Assembly: GCA_032717465.1 (NCBI GenBank)
Contig: CM064681.1
Coordinates: 18,557,565 to 18,621,564, forward strand
Source of the DNA: Coenobita brevimanus
Lineage: Eukaryota; Arthropoda; Malacostraca; Decapoda; Coenobitidae
Reading direction: 5' to 3'
DNA: 64,000 nt
Positions 58,627 through 64,000 of this stretch are shown in pieces (positions within the stretch are counted from its first letter, which is position 1; each line of letters starts with the position of its first letter). Position numbers and translations under genes: made by a program. Below the pieces are notes generated by a model that searched no databases, was not told the DNA's origin, and saw nothing but the letters and a program-made list of their open reading frames with translations.

Positions 58627-61600
58627 ACCTAGGCTGCTTCCCCCAAGGAAAGGGAGGTAATAGAGACAGAACGACACACACCCCATTTACTCATCCATTC
58701 AAACACATTCACTCGCATCTTAGCCCCAAAGGGGTGAAGGGACAGATCCTCATCGCACCACACCGCACAAGGGTCAACTGCACAGTGCAATCAGTGACAT
58801 TCGCAGCAGGGCCCGACAGCAGAGCTGGTTTACCCCTGCCACATCATAATAGACCCATCCCCTTACCCGCACCTGACCTGACTAGCTGATCAGACCAAAT
58901 GCGGAAGAATATCCCCTCAGGGCTGTGTCATCATTTATTCATTCACAGTTTCTCTCCATTTATTTCTGTCACGCACAGCCACTCTTCCTGGCTCAACAGA
59001 CATCCCTCTCATATCCAGCGCTCTCTCCATTTATTTCTGTCACGCACAGCCACTCTTCCTGGTTCAACAGACATCCCTCTCACATCCAGCGCTCTCTTCA
59101 CACTGTCCATCCATCCTATTCGTGGTCTCCCTCTCACCCTTACACCTGTCACATCAGATCTAGTTATCTTTTTCACCAATCGCTCATTATCCATTCTCTC
59201 CATATGCCTAAACCATCGCAACACCCTCTGGTCAACTCTATCAGCCATCTCCCGAACAACTCCAGTTCTCCTTCGCACTTCATCATTTTGCACTCAATCC
59301 ATACGCGTCACTCAACACATACTCCTCAGACACCTCATCTCCATTACATTCAAACTTTTCCTCTCTGCTACACCCATATTCCATGTTTCAGCCCCATATA
59401 ATGCAGTCGGTACCACAACAACCTCATACAGCCTTCTCTTTACATCCATTCTAAGCGAACGACATCTAAACACCTTTTTCATTCCTCCCAGTACCTTTCC
59501 TACTTCATTCATTCTAAACTTCACTTCTGCATCTATTCTTCCATCCACAGCAACATGTGACCCTAAATATTTAAAACAATCTACCTCCTCAAGCAACTCA
59601 CCATTCAAAACTATATTCATCCTTCTACCATCTACCAACCTCGTACACTTCATCACTTTACTCTTATTCTCATTTACTTTTAATTTCCTCCTTTCACACA
59701 CCCTTCCAAACTCCTCTACCAACTGTCTCAATCTCTCCTCTGAATCAGCCACCAGTGCAGTATCATCTGCAAACAGCAGCTGCTTCAAATTCCACTCTCC
59801 ACCATCAACATTCACCAGACTCAGACCTCCACCTAAAACTCTTGCATTCACCTCCCTTACAACACCATCCATATAAATATTAAACAACCAAGGCGACATC
59901 ACACTTCCCTGTCGCAGCCCCACTGTCACAGGAAATCAATCACTCACAACATTTCCCACTCTTACACACGCTCTACTATTTACATAAAAACTCTTCACCC
60001 CTTTTAGTAACCTACCATCAAGTCCATTCCCTCCTAAAACAGTCCACAAAACCTCCCTATCAGTTCTATCATACGTTTTCTCTAAATCCATGAATGCCCA
60101 AAACACGTCCTTGCCTTTCTCTAAATACTTTTCACACACTTGTCTCACAGCAAACACCTGATCCACGCATCCTCTCCCTCTCCTAAAGCCACACTGCTCA
60201 TCACCAATCGCTCCCTCTGTACCCTCTCTAACTCTCATAATTAACAATCTGCCATACACCTTACCTACAACACTCAAGAGACTTATACCCCTAAAGCTAG
60301 TACATTCATACTTATCACCCTTACCTTTATACAACGGGACCACACAAGCACTTGCCCAGTCAACTGGCACCATACCTTTCACAAAGCACACATTCAACAA
60401 TCTTACTAACCAGTCAGTAATAGTCACTCCACCACCCTTCAGGCATTCCACAGCATACCCATCCATACCTGCAGCTTTCCCTGTTTTCATCTCCTCTACT
60501 GCCTTCTCCACTTCCTCCTTCGTGATCAAAGAATCATTCAACTCTCCCAACACATTTATTCCTTGCACTCTTCCGTCCATCACAATCTCAGCCACCCTTT
60601 CCTCCTCTGCATTTAACAATCTTTCAAAATACTCTGCCCATCTCTTCCTTACTGCAACCATCTTACTTAACATCCTTCCATCTTCTGCTTTTACTCGCTC
60701 TTCCTTCCCAGACTCTCCCTTTCGCACCCTTTTCACCTGCTTCCAGAACATTTTCTTATTCTGTTGATAATTCTCAGTCAGCCGCCTACCCCACCTCTCA
60801 TCTCCTGCCACTTTAGCATCACCCACAGCCCTTCTCGCCCTATTCCTCTTTTCCTTATACCTCTCATATGACACCTCATCCTTCCTCTACAGCCACACTT
60901 CATATACACGTCTCTTCTCAGCCACAGCCATACTTACTTCCTCGCACCACCATTCACTTCCTTTTCGTACACCACCACCCACACGTCTCACACCACACAC
61001 CTCTTCTGCATGCCCCACCACAGCACTCTTAAACAACTGCCATTCCTCCTCTACACTGCCATTTTCCTGATCTTTCACTGCGTTCCACTCATCTTTCAGT
61101 TTCTCCTGATACTCTATCATTTTCTCTCTTTTATCCAATTCACTCACTTTCAAAACCTCCCTGCCACACTTAACCCTCCTAGCTCTCACCCATCTCTTAC
61201 CTACTCTTTACTTTCCCTCCACCAGGTAGTGGTCAGACATACCTCCACCCTCCCCTCTCAGAACTCTCACATCCAAACAATCTTCCTATTACATTCCTGG
61301 ACACAACCACATAGTCCATCAAAGCTCTATCAACAACCCTTCCACCCTCCTGTCTCACCCATGTATACTTATAAATATCTTTCTTCTCAAACAGCGTATT
61401 TCCAATCACCATCTCTCGGTCAACGCACATCCCTATCATTCGTTCCCCATTCTCATTTCTTCCAGGCGCACCATGCATACCAACTACACCTTCAACTGCT
61501 ACATTTCCCACTCTAGCATTCAGATCTCCCATCATTACCACCTTCACATTCGCTCCAAAACTCTGCAGACACTCATCAACATCATTCCAGAAAGATTCCC

Positions 61601-61750
61601 TCTCTTCCTCATCCCTTTCACTACCAGGCCCATATGCACTCACAAACACCCACAACTCACGTTCAAATTTCGCTTTCACCCACAGCAGTCTCGATGACAC
61701 CTCCTTCCATTCAGTCACACACTGCTGTACTTCCGGACTCACTACTACTG
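58627..61750 (-). mobile_element. RTE-like LINE RTE2, best preserved LINE in the window
   Basis: Minus strand, in order: APE endonuclease with YGPGSERDE, VVMMGDLNARVGN (about 61530) and, after a frameshift near 61285, SDHYLVE (about 61225). Then the RT with KTGKAAGMDGYAVECLKGGG (about 60450), FRGISLLSVVGKVYGRLLI (about 60270), CGFRRGRGCVDQVF (about 60180), FMDLEKTYDRTDR (about 60080), SPWLFNIYMDGVV (about 59880) and the intact box LFADDTALVADSEE (about 59760). The C-terminal region has YGAETWNMGVAERKS (about 59370) and RWFRHMERM with RGRPRIGWMDSV (about 59120-59210). Breaks: stops near 61210, 60884, 59933, 59305 and 59293, plus one frameshift. Most look like single-base changes to TGA, TAG or TAA. 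It is truncated upstream at an (AAT)n run, so the first part of the endonuclease is missing. Confidence 0.85.
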
Positions 61751-61751
61751 T

Positions 61752-61779
61752 GATAATAATAATAATAATAATAATAATA
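61752..61779. repeat. (AAT)n at the RTE2 5' junction
   Basis: Nine AAT units at the point where the endonuclease reading stops. Confidence 0.95.
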
Positions 61780-62384
61780 AGCCCATCTTCCAAATTAGCA
61801 TGGATATCACAGGATTGGGTTTGCACTTTCCATGTTTTCTCCGAATGCACACGAAGAAACTGCACAGCTACTTTGGAAAGACGGGGTTAGAACAAGCTCC
61901 TTTATCTCCAGAACCTGATTTCTCTTCTTAAGGTGAATAAAACTTTGCCAAGCAGCAAGAATGACAAAAAGTATGCCCTTGGATGGAATGGGTTAAGTTA
62001 TGTGCGTACCTGTGAAATGGTGGTGTACGATGTCATGCCATCAGTGAATAATATGAGGAAGCATTTTCCTTGTAGCCAGGTACCAGCCACTGAGCTAAAC
62101 ATCCGTGTCTCTTCTGCTAACACATCTCTGGAATCTAGGGAAAACTTAAAATGTTCTACAGCACTGAAAATGCACTAGAGACGACAGACGTTCGTAGCCC
62201 GCTTCCTACGATAGACCATTAATAAACGAACATTGTCCCCTAGTGGTACTGTGTATACAGTATATAAAAAAGCTTAATTTTATTGAAGAGATTTACTGTA
62301 CAACACTTCACACGTAGTAGTCAAGCATATACTGAAATGCTTGGAGTTATATTTGGTGAAGGAAAGTGGAGTATTCCTTCTGGC
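61780..62384. other. No recognised feature
   Basis: Mixed sequence without family resemblance. Confidence 0.35.
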
Positions 62385-62528
62385 AAAATGGATGGAGTTA
62401 TAAAACAGATACAAGGTAGGGCAATGGATGTTGGAGTGGCCCTAATTAGAGAGGGCAGCCTTTGGACTCTTCCTGTTCTGTTGTTTGCAGATGATACTAT
62501 ATTGTTAAGTGAAGAAGAAAGGGAACTG
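62385..62528 (+). pseudogene. RTE-like RT fragment around the active site
   Basis: The plus strand reads KMDGVIKQIQGRAMDVGVAL, then [20 protein letters not shown]. This is colinear with RTE1 near 16680-16815 and keeps an intact FADD. Both ends stop abruptly, so it is a small fragment. Confidence 0.8.
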
Positions 62529-62686
62529 CAAGCAGGGGTGTCATTTCAATTCTTGTTGGGGGGGGCGGGGGGCATAGGCTATTTAGGAGGCCCCCCCTAC
62601 TCCCACCTCCCCACATGGGTGGGGTGGCGAGGGAGCATTTTGAAGCCACATGCAAAGCTATATTTAGGGAATTAAAGCAGTAAACA

Positions 62687-62690
<4 letters not shown>

Positions 62691-62779
<89 letters not shown>
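62691..62779. repeat. (TA)n microsatellite
   Basis: A pure TA run of about 88 bp. Confidence 0.95.
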
Positions 62780-62782
<3 letters not shown>

Positions 62783-63244
62783 TTTATTAAACCAAGTACT
62801 TCCTGACACACAGGCTAATGGATACTCTAGCATTAGCAGTATATTTGTGTGAAGGTGAATATGTAATTTAAAGTGCAAGGTAAAGTACGTATCATTGCAT
62901 TATAATTATGCTAATGACCTTGGATAATAGACAGAATAGCAATTAAAATATTTGTATTGGTGAAAGCTTAAACTGACCTCATTTTTATAGCGTAATAAAA
63001 AGATAATGAATATAAAATTGAGAATGAAAAGTGTAAACTTGTAATTGAAATAAAAATGGAAAGCTTTTAGCTTACTTGCCACAAAAATACCATGAACCAT
63101 ATAAAGTAATGTGAAAAAGTAAGCTCTACACTAAGAGGTGGGAGAAATAAAATGATGGTTTTTAAATTTGGAAGAGGCTCACGTAAGAAGAGTATTTTAA
63201 TTTAAGAATTCATTACAGGAAATTGAAAATTAAACTACATATAT
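62780..63244. other. No recognised feature
   Basis: AT-rich sequence without a recognised domain. Confidence 0.4.
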
Positions 63245-63870
63245 TTATTGCATTGAAAAATGAATGAACTGCTGTAACAGTGGATATCTCCGTGATCTCT
63301 GCTTTGCAAAATTATCAACGAGGGTGTTAAAGTTAAGATTTTTAACAAGTTCCTTTTCTGAGGCCATAAGCAGCAAGTCACTTAAGCGATCATTTCTCAT
63401 TGAGGTTCTTAGATATGTCTTGACTAAGCTAAGTACTGAAAAAAAGTTGTTCATTGCCTGCAGTAGTTACTGGAAGGATGAGAAGAATTTTGACTGTATG
63501 AGAGAGCAAGCTTCAGATATAATAAGGCCTCCACTGCTTGAAGCTAATCTGACAAACTATAATAACTCTAAGGACTTGTTCAATAATATGTAGATCCATT
63601 ACGAACCTGAAAGACGATAACATTTTGTACAGTCCATTTGCTTCTCCTGCAGCTTCTGAATCAGAACCTGAAACTGTATTAAGCAGTGATAGCAAACTTC
63701 CATAGCGAAGCTTAACATTTGATTTTGACTTATAATAGTAAGACCTACTTATAGCAGGTCTTTTTAGTGTCAGCACCCGAAGATCTTCTGCTTTTTGTGC
63801 CTCTATGAAAAGTTGTGTCCCTGTGTTATTGTTAGTAACAAATGTTTAGCCTATAGTGTGTTAATAACTG

Positions 63871-63902
<32 letters not shown>

Positions 63903-64000
63903 CCACTGGTATTCTTTATGTAGTCGCCCAGTACTAAATTTAGCCTGTGTGCATGGCAATGTACGTATACTGCTTGGGGATTTTATCCCTTAGTCTTGTA
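63245..64000 (-). pseudogene. hAT-superfamily (ZMYM1/DUF4371-like) transposase, internally deleted, cut by window edge
   Basis: From high to low coordinates on the minus strand: AVYVHCHAHRLNLVLGDYIK (about 63915-63975), a conserved entry motif of this group. A poly-A run (63870-63898 on the plus strand) follows, then LLNTVSGSDSEAAGEANGL (about 63640-63700) and MLSSFRFVMDLHIIEQVLRV. After a gap with stops comes the hAT C-terminal dimerisation region, FSVLSLVKTYLRTSMRNDRL, then NTLVDNFAKQRSRR (about 63270-63440). The central catalytic stretch between about 63500 and 63440 is far too short, so an internal deletion is present. The assignment is by motif memory. ZMYM1 is a domesticated hAT protein in vertebrates; here stops and the deletion argue for a dead transposon copy. 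Confidence 0.65.

Noticed and set aside
58899..59876. Plus-strand open frame of 325 residues rich in Ser/Thr/His
   Set aside because: Antisense of the RTE2 reverse transcriptase C-terminal region.

Overview
This window looks like non-coding, repeat-dense nuclear DNA of a decapod crustacean. The evidence is dense (TA)n, (GT)n and (GA)n microsatellites, a mix of animal transposon families (CR1/Jockey and RTE-like LINEs, BEL/Pao, Ty3/gypsy, piggyBac, hAT, tRNA-derived SINEs), and one orphan exon resembling the divergent ionotropic receptors expanded in crabs and shrimps. The species cannot be fixed by eye. No complete host gene, rRNA, tRNA gene, CRISPR array or operon is visible; almost every coding stretch is a decaying transposon.

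Layout. 0-5 kb: a hairpin repeat, a three-unit (TA)-bearing minisatellite, two SINEs, a TTAA-flanked MITE (copy A) and the ionotropic-receptor exon. 5-13 kb: a Ty3/gypsy element on the minus strand (putative 3' LTR at 5.0-5.9 kb, integrase, RNase H, RT) split by two CR1/Jockey-type LINEs (L1, L2). 13-16.3 kb: a piggyBac element (PB1) with a dead transposase, inserted in the gypsy RT and cut off at its 3' side. 16.3-19 kb: RTE-like LINE (RTE1). 19-29.2 kb: a BEL/Pao retrotransposon (minus strand, both LTRs) containing an internally deleted piggyBac copy (PB2), a third piggyBac relative (PB3), a truncated MITE (copy B) and a (TA)n tract. 29.2-31.7 kb: LINE L3. 31.7-42 kb: old sequence with LINE fragments, minisatellites and a distant inverted repeat. 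42.2-43 kb: MITE E. 43.2-53.2 kb: an unclassified ~1.8 kb repeat (RS) in three copies, one split by LINE L4 and MITE C, two forming a palindrome. 53.2-55.7 kb: LINE ORF1 remnant, SINE and MITE D. 58.6-61.8 kb: a fairly well preserved RTE-like LINE (RTE2). Right edge: an internally deleted hAT/ZMYM1-like transposase.

The most interesting material is the set of eight TTAA-bounded elements. They include a dead transposase source, an internal-deletion derivative and MITEs. Two insertions (PB2, PB3) can be checked against the empty site within the same retrotransposon. PB1, PB2, PB3 and MITE E share two near-palindromic units spaced about 41-44 bp just inside the left end, which stay palindromic although the sequence changes. 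PB2 and PB3 also share a coding-like stretch with splice-like borders next to the right terminus.
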